A stretch of 64,000 nucleotides of DNA from Bradyrhizobium sp. Arg816 (lineage in GTDB: Bacteria > Pseudomonadota > Alphaproteobacteria > Rhizobiales > Xanthobacteraceae). The position numbers were made by a program, and so were the translations under genes. Below are positions 1 to 7,289 of the stretch, piece after piece. Under the pieces are notes generated by a model. That model did no database searches and was not told where the DNA came from. It saw only the letters and a program-made list of their open reading frames with translations. Location: the NCBI RefSeq assembly GCF_029989365.1, contig NZ_JAPRAQ010000001.1:310001-374000 (forward strand), given 5' to 3'. Each line of letters begins with the position of its first letter. The stretch's first letter is position 1.

Positions 1-157
1 CGGCGCCGTTCGGGCCGAGAATGCCAAGCACCTCGCCTTCGCGGACATCGAACGAGATGTCCTGAATGACGCGCAGGGCTCCGAAGGCCTTTCCGAGACC
101 CTGCACTGACAGCAGTGGATTACCCGTCATCGAGGAAGTCTGCTCGCCCAAGCTCAT
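1..157 (-). CDS. ABC transporter ATP-binding protein, LivG type (N-terminal fragment)
   Basis: The reverse strand from 157 encodes the first ~50 residues of an ABC ATPase and runs off the left edge. After a short leader the protein reads LLSVQGLGKAFGALRVIQ and reaches ILGPNGA, the start of the Walker A loop, as in LivG-family ATPases of branched-chain amino acid importers. Its ATG overlaps the TGA of the binding-protein gene (154-1449) by an ATGA junction, so the two are translationally coupled. An alternative ATG at 130 would also fit. The family energises import at the inner face of the cytoplasmic membrane. Substrate cannot be told; the SDR and cupin genes just upstream suggest an aromatic compound or organic acid rather than an amino acid. 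Confidence 0.85.
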   Translation of the reverse strand, partial: MSLGEQTSSMTGNPLLSVQGLGKAFGALRVIQDISFDVREGEVLGILGPNGA

Positions 158-1449
158 GACCAGCGAATGAGCTGCATTTTCGCTTCGGGCTCGATGATCG
201 GCGACACCGTGGTGTCCACGATTTTCAGGTCGTACGGAAACTTCTGTCCCTTCACCCATTGCCCGCCGAAGATGGCCGTCTTGCAGATATTCGGATGCGG
301 GCCGTTGGCAAAGGAGATCTTGCCCACAAGCGTGTCCAGATTCGTTGCCTTCAACGCATCCCGGTTGGCCGTGCGGTCCAGCGGATCGGCCGACCGCTTG
401 AGCGCGTCGAGGACGACCTCCCAAAGCGCGTGGGAATAGCCCAGCGGCTGAGTCCATTGCTTGCCCGTTTCCTTCCCCCAAGCATTGGCGATGTCGCGAC
501 TAAGCTCGCCCGTCAGCGACGACTTGAACGGGAAAGACGGCGTCCACCATACCTCGGTGCTCATGCCATCGCCGAGCTCGCCCATTGCTTCGATCCCCGA
601 CGGGAAGAGAAGGGCCGCGGCGACTGTCACCACCTTCGGCCGGTAGTTCTGCTGCTTGCACTGGGTGATGAAGGTCTTCAGATCGGGGACGTAGGAAATG
701 CCCCCGACGAGATCGCATTCGTTCTTCTTGAAGTCTGAGATCTGTGCCGAGAAATCGTTGGTTAGCGGCTGGAACATGGATGGCGACGTGGCCGCAAAGC
801 CGGCCTTCTTGACCGCCGGCGGCAGCCCATAGTCGTTGTTGCCCCACGTCTCGCCATCCGCGTTGCGCGGAAAGAGCAGGCCTATCTTCTTGTTGGTTTC
901 GACCGATTTCCAGAGAGCGACGTAGGTCGCAAGCACGTCCTCGAGGCCCCAGAACATGTGATAAGTCCAATCGAATGCCTTGCCGGCGCCGCCTCGCGGC
1001 ATCACGAAGGCCTGCCAGGGCGAGCTTGAGGACATCGACGGCACGCCATACAGCTCGCATTGGTCGGCGGTCGGATTGTTGATATCCGTCGTCGAGGCCG
1101 GAACCATGAAATGGACCTTCTGGTTGAGGATCAGGTCTCCTGCGAGCTCGGCAGCCTTGTTGGGGTTGGATTGCGCGTGGCGTGCGAGGATCTCGACCTG
1201 ATAGGTCTTTCCGCCGACTTGCAGGCCCTTGGCGAGCAGAGCCTTGATCTTGGCAAGCGAGAAGTTGTCGGTTTCACCGAATAGGCCGAGTGGGCCGGTC
1301 ATCGGACTGACAAAGCCGATCTTGATGGTGTTCGCCTGTGCATTTGCGACCCATGGCATGGCAACGGTTGCCGCGGCGGCGCCCGCGCCCTTCAGGACGG
1401 TACGCCGGGTGAATGGCAAGTTGGAATTCAAGGAACGAACTTTGGTCAC
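154..1449 (-). CDS. Branched-chain amino acid-type ABC transporter substrate-binding protein, Tat-exported
   Basis: This 431-residue periplasmic binding protein begins at a GTG preceded by GGAGGAG. Residues 14-38 form a twin-arginine signal (FTRRTVLKGAG, then an Ala-rich stretch and ANAQA), so export folded by Tat is likely. The mature start IKIGFVSPMTGPLG is the hallmark of the LivK/type I binding fold, and length fits the family. It is followed by the LivG-type ATPase with a 4-nt overlap, as expected of an importer operon. The preceding SDR reading frame overlaps its first ~175 nt, which is unusual. LivK-like proteins near catabolic genes often bind aromatic acids, so the ligand is not necessarily an amino acid. 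Family call is firm; ligand unknown. Confidence 0.9.
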   Translation of the reverse strand: MTKVRSLNSNLPFTRRTVLKGAGAAAATVAMPWVANAQANTIKIGFVSPMTGPLGLFGETDNFSLAKIKALLAKGLQVGGKTYQVEILARHAQSNPNKAAELAGDLILNQKVHFMVPASTTDINNPTADQCELYGVPSMSSSSPWQAFVMPRGGAGKAFDWTYHMFWGLEDVLATYVALWKSVETNKKIGLLFPRNADGETWGNNDYGLPPAVKKAGFAATSPSMFQPLTNDFSAQISDFKKNECDLVGGISYVPDLKTFITQCKQQNYRPKVVTVAAALLFPSGIEAMGELGDGMSTEVWWTPSFPFKSSLTGELSRDIANAWGKETGKQWTQPLGYSHALWEVVLDALKRSADPLDRTANRDALKATNLDTLVGKISFANGPHPNICKTAIFGGQWVKGQKFPYDLKIVDTTVSPIIEPEAKMQLIRWS

Positions 1450-2338
1450 GTGTCTCCTCCATATTGATGTTTGAATTCACCCGGTCGCTTCTTCGTCGTA
1501 TCCGGGTTGACATGACGGCCTCTTTCATCGGTCGCAACAATACGCCGCCATCGATCACGATCTCCGATCCGGTCATGTAGGACGACGCGGGAGAAGCCAG
1601 CAGCAGCGCGACGCCCTTGATATCGGACGTCTCGGCCACCCGGCCGAGCACCGACCAATCGGTGAATGCCTTCCTGTCTTCGGGATTGGCCATGCGTCCG
1701 CCCGCGATATTGGTGATGAAGGGACCAGGTGCGATGGTGTTGACCAGGATGTTGTAACGTCCAAGCTCCATCGCAGCCTGGCGGGCAAGGTGGCTGACGC
1801 CGGCCTTGGCGGGCATGTAGGGTGTCCCCACAATCGGCTCGTTGTAGCTGGCCGCGATCGAGGAAGTCGCGATGATGCGCCCGCCGCCAGTTTGCTTCAT
1901 CTCGCGTGCGGCGAGCTTGATCGTGTTGAAGACGCTCGTGAGGTTGGTCGCGATCACCTTGTCCCAGTGATGGTCATCGAGGTTGTCGATTTGGCCCTCG
2001 GCGTTGCGTTGACCGAGTGGATCGAGGAAGCCCGGGCCGGCATCGATTCCGGCATTCGCAAAGACCACATCAAGTCGCCCGTGGCGGCTCACGACCTCGG
2101 CGAATGCAGCGCTCATCGCCGCACGATCCGTCACGTCAACCGTGAGACCCCAGGCGTCACCGCCTGCCGCCTTCAGTTCCGACACCGTCTTGTCGAGTCC
2201 CTTCCGGTCGAGATCAAGCAGACACACGCGGGCGCCGTTCTCCGACATGACTTCGGCATAGGCTCGTCCGATGCCGGACGCGGCACCGGTGACGATCACG
2301 GACTTTCCGCGCACGTCGAACATTTTCTGCAAGGACAT
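1274..2338 (-). CDS. SDR-family NAD(P)-dependent dehydrogenase with anomalous C-terminus
   Basis: Classical short-chain dehydrogenase: TGAASGIGRAYA cofactor loop near residue 15, FANAG, a catalytic Ser in ATSSIAAS, then YMPAK carrying Tyr and Lys, and the terminal SEIVIDGG. I chose the ATG at 2338 because GAGGAAAG lies 5 nt before it; a TTG at 2353 would add five residues. The usual SDR end is reached at about residue 270. The frame then stays open for ~80 more basic, low-sense residues and stops inside the downstream binding-protein gene. A one-base shift near 1500-1520 would end it at a TGA at 1477-1479, clear of the next gene. Either a natural extension or a frameshift is possible. Probable role: oxidation of a hydroxyl in the same pathway as the cupin. 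Confidence 0.85.
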   Translation of the reverse strand: MSLQKMFDVRGKSVIVTGAASGIGRAYAEVMSENGARVCLLDLDRKGLDKTVSELKAAGGDAWGLTVDVTDRAAMSAAFAEVVSRHGRLDVVFANAGIDAGPGFLDPLGQRNAEGQIDNLDDHHWDKVIATNLTSVFNTIKLAAREMKQTGGGRIIATSSIAASYNEPIVGTPYMPAKAGVSHLARQAAMELGRYNILVNTIAPGPFITNIAGGRMANPEDRKAFTDWSVLGRVAETSDIKGVALLLASPASSYMTGSEIVIDGGVLLRPMKEAVMSTRIRRRSDRVNSNINMEETRDQSSFLEFQLAIHPAYRPEGRGRRRGNRCHAMGRKCTGEHHQDRLCQSDDRPTRPIR

Positions 2339-2368
2339 CACGTCTTTCCTCAATTGCGCAACGAAACT

Positions 2369-2884
2369 TCAGATGAACATGTCTTTGTTGATGGTAATTC
2401 CGTTGGCCTCGCAGTGGCGCGTATAGTGATCGATGAACCAGAAGACGTCGGCGGTGAAATCGTATTTGCCGTTGTCGTCGAAGAACTCGACGGCTCCACT
2501 GAGCCAGAACAGCGCCTTCATGCCGTTGGGGTCGTCGGAATACAGCGTGTGCGCCGTGCCCGGAAGCTCGTAGACGAAATCGCCAGGCCGGGCGATCCAG
2601 TCATACTCGTAGTAGCCCCAGGAGCCTTCGAGTGTGACGGCGGAGACGAGGCCGCGATGCTTGTGCGTGCCGATCCGGCCGCCACCCTTGACCCACAGAA
2701 TGTTGGCTGCCGCATTGTTGCGTACGTCGAAGCACAGATGCTTGATCGCTGCGACGTCCCCAAAAGGGACCCAGGGCGACGACTTGTCGTCGCCAGCAAT
2801 GTAGGCGCCTTCCTTCGCATAGCGCTTGATCGCTTCCGCCTGCGGCTCGTCTGGCAGTTTCACGATCTTGGTTGCGTCCCGCAT
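2369..2884 (-). CDS. Cupin dioxygenase, 2,4'-dihydroxyacetophenone dioxygenase-like
   Basis: A 171-residue single-domain cupin. The GTHKHRG segment and a later ELPGTAHTL segment supply the His ligands expected of a mononuclear iron site. Size and overall pattern recall 2,4'-dihydroxyacetophenone dioxygenase and acetylacetone-cleaving enzymes, which break a C-C bond next to a carbonyl using O2. For the former, products are 4-hydroxybenzoate and formate. That is family knowledge; the substrate here is inferred. The gene lies 30 nt before the SDR and just ahead of the LivK-type importer. A V4R-domain regulator is divergently encoded across a 277-bp intergenic region. This context supports catabolism of an aromatic ketone, perhaps lignin-derived. 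Other cupin oxygenases cannot be excluded. Confidence 0.7.
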   Translation of the reverse strand: MRDATKIVKLPDEPQAEAIKRYAKEGAYIAGDDKSSPWVPFGDVAAIKHLCFDVRNNAAANILWVKGGGRIGTHKHRGLVSAVTLEGSWGYYEYDWIARPGDFVYELPGTAHTLYSDDPNGMKALFWLSGAVEFFDDNGKYDFTADVFWFIDHYTRHCEANGITINKDMFI

Positions 2885-3161
2885 CCCGACTTCCTCCCAA
2901 AGGAACCATTTCGATCGAGGAAATCATCCCGATCGGAGGGCGGTCAAAGAGGAAATCACTTCCGCATCGCAACAAACCTCCGGAGGCCTGTTCAACCCAT
3001 TGAAAGAAATAAGATTATCGAATGATTTGATGGCGCAAAAAACTGCCCGCGTCGTTGGTCGAGGATCAAAAATGGATCATTTCATGAATTCTGGTTGATT
3101 AAATAATGCAACAGCGGCAGCTTCCTTCACAAAGCAACTGTGGGTCGGGGGTAACTGCAGA

Positions 3162-4802
3162 ATGATTTCCAAGGTCGAAGAGAGCAGCCTGCTTGATCGC
3201 GGTGGCCGCCCCACCTTGCGCGACATGCTCTCACAGATTGTCTACGACCCCGCTCACGGCCACATCAGCCTGCGCAACGCGCGGCTCGTGCTCAATCGCG
3301 CATCGATTGCCGTCCAGCTTCAAGAGGAACTGGTCCGCCGCTTCGGTCCCCACGAGGCGCGCGTCATTCTGCTCCGGTTGGGGTTTCTGGCAGGAACGGA
3401 GGATGCGAAGTTCATTCGCGCTGCCTGGCCCGACCTCGATATGGGTGATGCCTTCACCGCGGGCACCCGCTTGCACACCATGACAGGCGTCGTCCGTGTG
3501 CAGACGGTCTACAACGATTTCGACTTCAAGCAGAACAAGTTCGCCGCGGAGTTTCTCTGGCATGGCGGCATGGAAGCGACCGAATCGCTCAATCGTCACC
3601 GCAACGTGTCCGAACCGGTCTGCTGGATGCAGGTCGGGTACGCCTCGGGATATGCGAGTTATTTCTTCGACAAGCTGATCGTCTACAAGGAAACGGAATG
3701 CGCGGCGATGGGCCACAAACACTGCCGGGTGACCGGCAGGACGGCCGACGCCTGGGGCGCCGACGATCCGATGGTTCGCATCTTCCGCCAAGAGGTTGTC
3801 CCCTCTCTTGCGGAGCTTCCGCACAAGACAGGCCTGTTGAAGACGGCGTTTCACGCACCGCCGCGAAACGCAGCGAAGCCAGCTGAAGACGCAAGCCTCG
3901 AGGACGTGGTGCTGGCACCCGTACACAACCGGCTCGACGTGATTGCAGCCCGTGGGCTGCCTGCGCTGATCCTTGGTCCGCGCGGCGCCGGAAAGCATCT
4001 TGCGGCGAAATACTTGCACCACAGGCGACACGGCATCGGCGGTCGATTGAGACGCATCGTCTGCGGCTCTATCACCAGCGAGCAAATCGATGATCGGCTG
4101 CGGAAAGTAAAGCAGTTGCGCGAAACCTGGCTTCTGGAGAACATCGAAACGTTGCCAGAAGAGTGTCAGCTGCTGCTGGCCGAGAGAATCGAGAATCAAG
4201 ATCTGCCGCAGGGACTGCAACTGACCGGCTCATCAATTCGCCGAATGAGCGAGTTGATCGCGATGCCGGCGCTGCGGCAGGATTTTCTGTTCGGTCTTGC
4301 AGTCCTGCCGGTTGAACTCGCCAGTCTTCAAGACAGGCGTGGCGACATCCCAGATATTGCGCGCGCGGTGCTTGCGGCCATCGTGGAAAGCGGATCTTCG
4401 CCGCAGCACCGTCTGTCGCGCGCAGCGCTGGACGCGCTCGCCGTGATGGATATCCCGGGAAATCTTCCGCAATTGCGCTCGATACTTCAGGTGGCCGCAT
4501 TCAATACCGAGACCGACGGAGGCATGCGTCGTCCGCGAGAGATCCAGCCGAAGCATTTCCCGTGCGACCTGGTGGCGGCCCCCCCGAGACCTGCGGATAC
4601 CCATGTGCCAGGTATCATGGATCTGCTGGCAGCCGGATCGCTCACAATCGATGAATTGAACCAGCAGATCTATGCCGAGGCGCTGCGGCGTTCCAATGGA
4701 AGAATGTCGGCGGCGGCGCGGCTGATAGGCGTCACTCGCCCTCAATTCGTTTATCGAGCGAGGGAGTTCAAGTCACATGCGATTGCACGAAATACAACTT
4801 GA
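3162..4802 (+). CDS. XylR/V4R-domain regulator with degenerate AAA+ domain and Fis-type HTH
   Basis: A 546-residue protein built like the aromatic-sensing sigma-54 activators XylR and DmpR. Residues ~20-210 hold an activator-sensor region with a V4R domain ending in the Cys-rich ECAAMGHKHCRV. An AAA+-like region spans ~250-470 and a Fis-type helix-turn-helix lies at ~505-540 (NGRMSAAARLIGVTRPQFVYR). The AAA+ part is degraded. Walker A is GPRGAGK. The Walker B segment reads WLLENIETL where activators have LDEIGEL, and I find no GAFTGA loop, the element that contacts sigma-54. Sensing and DNA binding should persist, but activation of sigma-54 holoenzyme seems unlikely. It may repress or act through sigma-70. 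It probably controls the divergent cupin-SDR-importer operon. Confidence 0.85.
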   Translation: MISKVEESSLLDRGGRPTLRDMLSQIVYDPAHGHISLRNARLVLNRASIAVQLQEELVRRFGPHEARVILLRLGFLAGTEDAKFIRAAWPDLDMGDAFTAGTRLHTMTGVVRVQTVYNDFDFKQNKFAAEFLWHGGMEATESLNRHRNVSEPVCWMQVGYASGYASYFFDKLIVYKETECAAMGHKHCRVTGRTADAWGADDPMVRIFRQEVVPSLAELPHKTGLLKTAFHAPPRNAAKPAEDASLEDVVLAPVHNRLDVIAARGLPALILGPRGAGKHLAAKYLHHRRHGIGGRLRRIVCGSITSEQIDDRLRKVKQLRETWLLENIETLPEECQLLLAERIENQDLPQGLQLTGSSIRRMSELIAMPALRQDFLFGLAVLPVELASLQDRRGDIPDIARAVLAAIVESGSSPQHRLSRAALDALAVMDIPGNLPQLRSILQVAAFNTETDGGMRRPREIQPKHFPCDLVAAPPRPADTHVPGIMDLLAAGSLTIDELNQQIYAEALRRSNGRMSAAARLIGVTRPQFVYRAREFKSHAIARNTT

Positions 4803-4986
4803 GCGCATCCGTCGCCTACCCACGCCGCAGGTCCGATAATTCTGCACCGACCAATCTGGCTTGAGGCAGATTGATTGCGGAGCCAACGGGAGCTGATCGA
4901 ACACCCGATCCGAATAGGCGAGGATGGCTCAAGGGCCGGCATCAGCACGGCTGACTAAACCTGGAAAAGGCAAGCAGAGCTGGGAA

Positions 4987-6213
4987 TCACAGCCCTGCCA
5001 CCATAGCAAAGCCATGTTCGGCGGCTTCGAGAGCCTCGGCGATGTCCGCCTCGGTATGCGCGGCGCAGAGAAACATATTGTGCTTGGGATGGAAGTAAAC
5101 GCCTCGCGCCAACATCGCGCTGCAGAAGGCCGAACCCTTCCGGTAAGCCGGATCCTGGTCGAACAGGAGAGTCGGCATCTGCGCAGGCCCCGATTGGCGA
5201 ATTGAAACGCCGAACTGGCGCGAACGTGTCTCAAGGCCCTCACGCAGCATTTGCCCGAGCCGTGCAAGACGGCTCGGCACATCGTCCCTGCGCACGATCT
5301 TCAACGTCGCCACGGCGGCAGCCATCGCGACAGCGCCGGCCCAGAATGACCCGGTGACAAAGACCTGGGACGCGGCACCGCGGAGCCAATTGGCTCCGGT
5401 GACAGCCGCCAGGGCATAGCCGTTGGCGATCGCCTTGCTCCAGGCGGAAAGGTCGGGGCGCACACCAAGCCCTTCCCAGCTCCCGGCAGCGTTCAGGCGT
5501 AAGCCGGCGCGGACTTCATCAATGATCAGCGCAGCCCCTCTGTCGTCGCAGATGCGGCGTGCCGCCTGCGCGAACTCCACGGTCGGAAGTTCCTGGTCGA
5601 GCCCGAGATCGTGACGGTATGCCGAGATCAGGATGCCGGCGAGATCGTCGCCGGCCGCCTTTACCGCCACCTCGAGACTCTCGACATCATTGAAAGTGAA
5701 ATATGCGAGATGGGCGCGATCCTCTGCAGTCACACCGAGCAACGACGGCGAGCACCACGGCACGGCACCATGATAGGCGCCCTTGGCGACCAGGATCTTT
5801 CGTCGGCCCGTTGCTGCCCTCGCGATGGTGACGCAGGTCGTCGTCGCGTCGGTGCCGTTCTTCTGGAATTGTGTCCAATCGGCGTGCCCCACCATATCCA
5901 CGACGAGCTCGGCCAACTCGACCATCACCTCGGCCGGGCCGTTCAGACAATCCCCATCACGGCGCTGACGCTCGGCAGCCTCCTCCACTTCGGGATGATG
6001 GTGACCAAGCAGATTGGGTCCCCAGCTGCACATGAAATCTACGTACCGGTTACCATCCACATCCCAGAGCACCCCGCCCTCGCCCCGGCGGAAGAATTGC
6101 GGATAAGCCTCCGGCAGCTTGGCCGCATGGAGATGGCCCCACATCCCGCTTGGCACGACCTTGTTCGCACGTTCGCGCAGCGCGGCGTCCCTTGTTCGGC
6201 TCAGTTCCGGCAT
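4987..6213 (-). CDS. Class III PLP-dependent aminotransferase (glutamate-1-semialdehyde aminomutase-like)
   Basis: A 408-residue fold-type I PLP enzyme. It has the N-terminal VDGNRYVDFMCSWGPNLLGH, FQKNGTDATTTCVTIARAATG for phosphate binding, the cofactor Asp in IIDEVRAGLRL, and the Schiff-base Lys in SKAIANGYALAAVTG. These place it in class III, near glutamate-1-semialdehyde aminomutases and omega-aminotransferases. GAGGAGAGG lies upstream of the ATG. It is unlikely to be the haem-pathway HemL because it sits in an accessory regulon. Its start is only 25 nt from a TGATATATCA palindrome shared with two other promoters of the locus, and the divergent gene encodes a GntR regulator. A role in removing or moving the amino group of an amine released by the nearby amidohydrolases is inferred. 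Confidence 0.88.
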   Translation of the reverse strand: MPELSRTRDAALRERANKVVPSGMWGHLHAAKLPEAYPQFFRRGEGGVLWDVDGNRYVDFMCSWGPNLLGHHHPEVEEAAERQRRDGDCLNGPAEVMVELAELVVDMVGHADWTQFQKNGTDATTTCVTIARAATGRRKILVAKGAYHGAVPWCSPSLLGVTAEDRAHLAYFTFNDVESLEVAVKAAGDDLAGILISAYRHDLGLDQELPTVEFAQAARRICDDRGAALIIDEVRAGLRLNAAGSWEGLGVRPDLSAWSKAIANGYALAAVTGANWLRGAASQVFVTGSFWAGAVAMAAAVATLKIVRRDDVPSRLARLGQMLREGLETRSRQFGVSIRQSGPAQMPTLLFDQDPAYRKGSAFCSAMLARGVYFHPKHNMFLCAAHTEADIAEALEAAEHGFAMVAGL

Positions 6214-6237
6214 AATGGCCTCTCCTCGACTCTAAGA

Positions 6238-6254
6238 TGATATATCATATATTA
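6238..6254. promoter_or_regulatory. Putative operator TGATATATCA, copy 1
   Basis: A perfect 10-bp palindrome, TGATATATCA at 6238-6247, continues as TATATTA. It lies 25 bp upstream of the aminotransferase start, in the intergenic region shared with the GntR gene. Copies 2 and 3 at 15652-15667 and 18443-18458 share the palindrome plus a similar ATATT extension, which argues for a common regulator, most simply the GntR protein. Confidence 0.7.
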
Positions 6255-6373
6255 AGAGGCGAATTGCAAGTGGCGCGCATCTCGCTGTGCAAACGGCGTA
6301 TTAAGGGCGAAGGACAGCGCGCTTTTGCCCCGATCAGCGCATCGGCTGATAGTGTGGGAAAGCGCGGCCAGCC

Positions 6374-6387
6374 TATATTATATATAA
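6374..6387. promoter_or_regulatory. AT-rich near-palindrome upstream of the GntR gene
   Basis: TATATTATATATAA lies 58 bp before the GntR start in otherwise GC-rich DNA. It may be a -10 region, a weaker autoregulatory site related to the TGATATATCA operators, or both. It is not identical to them. Confidence 0.4.
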
Positions 6388-6445
6388 AGTGGATTCGAGT
6401 GGTTGGCGGGTCGGCCTGCGCGGGCTGCCCCTTCGAGGGACCGAA

Positions 6446-7168
6446 ATGACTGACGTCGAACAGAGGCCTGGCGAGAGCGGCGTTGGCCCCGTCGCCCGCG
6501 ATAGCCTGACAAGCCTTGTCTACAACAACCTGCGACAGGCGCTGATGGAGGGCCGGTTCTGGCCGGGCCACCGCTTCAAGATCCGCGAGCTCGCTGCGAC
6601 GATGAACGTGTCGGAGACACCCATTCGCGAGGCATTGATGCAACTCGTGCGCGGGCGCGCCCTCGAGATGCAGGCTGGCCGTTCGATCATGGTCGCTCAC
6701 ATGACAGCCAAGCAGTATATCGAGCTCAGGACCGTGAGGCTGTTTCTCGAAGGCCTCGCCGCGGAGCACGCCACGACGCGCATTTCCGAAGCAGGCATCG
6801 ACAAGATGGAAGCAATCCATCACGAGTTGATCAGCGCCGAAAAAGAGCACCGGTGGTCGGATGCGGTGCGCGCCAACTGGCAATTCCACCGCGGCCTGTA
6901 CGATGGATCCGGACTTCCCGAGGTGCTTGCCATTCTCGACGATATCTGGATGCGCAACGGTCCCTTGCTGAATTTTCACTATCCGCACGCGCCACCGATT
7001 TATCCGAACGAGCATCAGCACTTGTCCGTGCTCAATTATTTGCGACAACGCCGTCCCGATAAGGTGCGGGAAGCTATCCAGGCCGACATGATGGAGGGCG
7101 GCCAAAACCTCGTGCGGCTCCTGGAAAAGCATGGCGGCACCCGCAACATGACGCCCGGGGAGGATTGA
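6446..7168 (+). CDS. GntR-family regulator, FadR/FCD subgroup
   Basis: A 240-residue regulator. The N-terminal winged helix (residues ~15-85) has SLVYNNLRQALMEGRFWPGH and ELAATMNVSETPIREALMQL, the standard GntR DNA-binding helix. The remainder is an all-helical FCD ligand domain with HRGLYDGSG and later HQHLSVLNYL, which supply metal- or ligand-binding His residues. The ATG at 6446 has GAGGGA 6 nt upstream, so I prefer it over an in-frame start at 6389 without a ribosome site. It is divergent from the aminotransferase and lies beside the TGATATATCA operator. FCD regulators usually repress until they bind a carboxylate or sugar-acid effector. It is therefore the likely controller of the aminotransferase, the ABC importer and the OtnK/OtnC operons. 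Confidence 0.92.
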   Translation: MTDVEQRPGESGVGPVARDSLTSLVYNNLRQALMEGRFWPGHRFKIRELAATMNVSETPIREALMQLVRGRALEMQAGRSIMVAHMTAKQYIELRTVRLFLEGLAAEHATTRISEAGIDKMEAIHHELISAEKEHRWSDAVRANWQFHRGLYDGSGLPEVLAILDDIWMRNGPLLNFHYPHAPPIYPNEHQHLSVLNYLRQRRPDKVREAIQADMMEGGQNLVRLLEKHGGTRNMTPGED

Positions 7169-7196
7169 CCTCAGCGGCGGTTCTTTCGCGCCTCCG

Positions 7197-7289
7197 TCAC
7201 GGCGTCGATGATCGCGCGATGCGTTCAAGCTCCGCGATGCCGGTTGTGCGAGACGCCGGCTGCCGTTCACCGGTGCCTTGCCCGATCAT
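7197..7289 (-). pseudogene. Short remnant downstream of the DMFase-like gene
   Basis: An ATG at 7289 with AGGAGGGGG before it overlaps the TGA of the 7286-8983 gene, exactly like a coupled next gene, but the frame stops after 30 residues. In the next frame the same DNA reads IIDAVTEARKNRR and ends near 7170, which looks like a normal C-terminal tail. This suggests a gene that has lost its middle and suffered a one-base shift. No family can be named. Confidence 0.35.

Noticed and set aside
3031..3046. Possible -24/-12 promoter TGGCGC...CTGC before the V4R regulator
   Set aside because: The GG-to-GC spacing is one base too long for a sigma-54 promoter, and the adjacent regulator lacks the sigma-54 contact loop.
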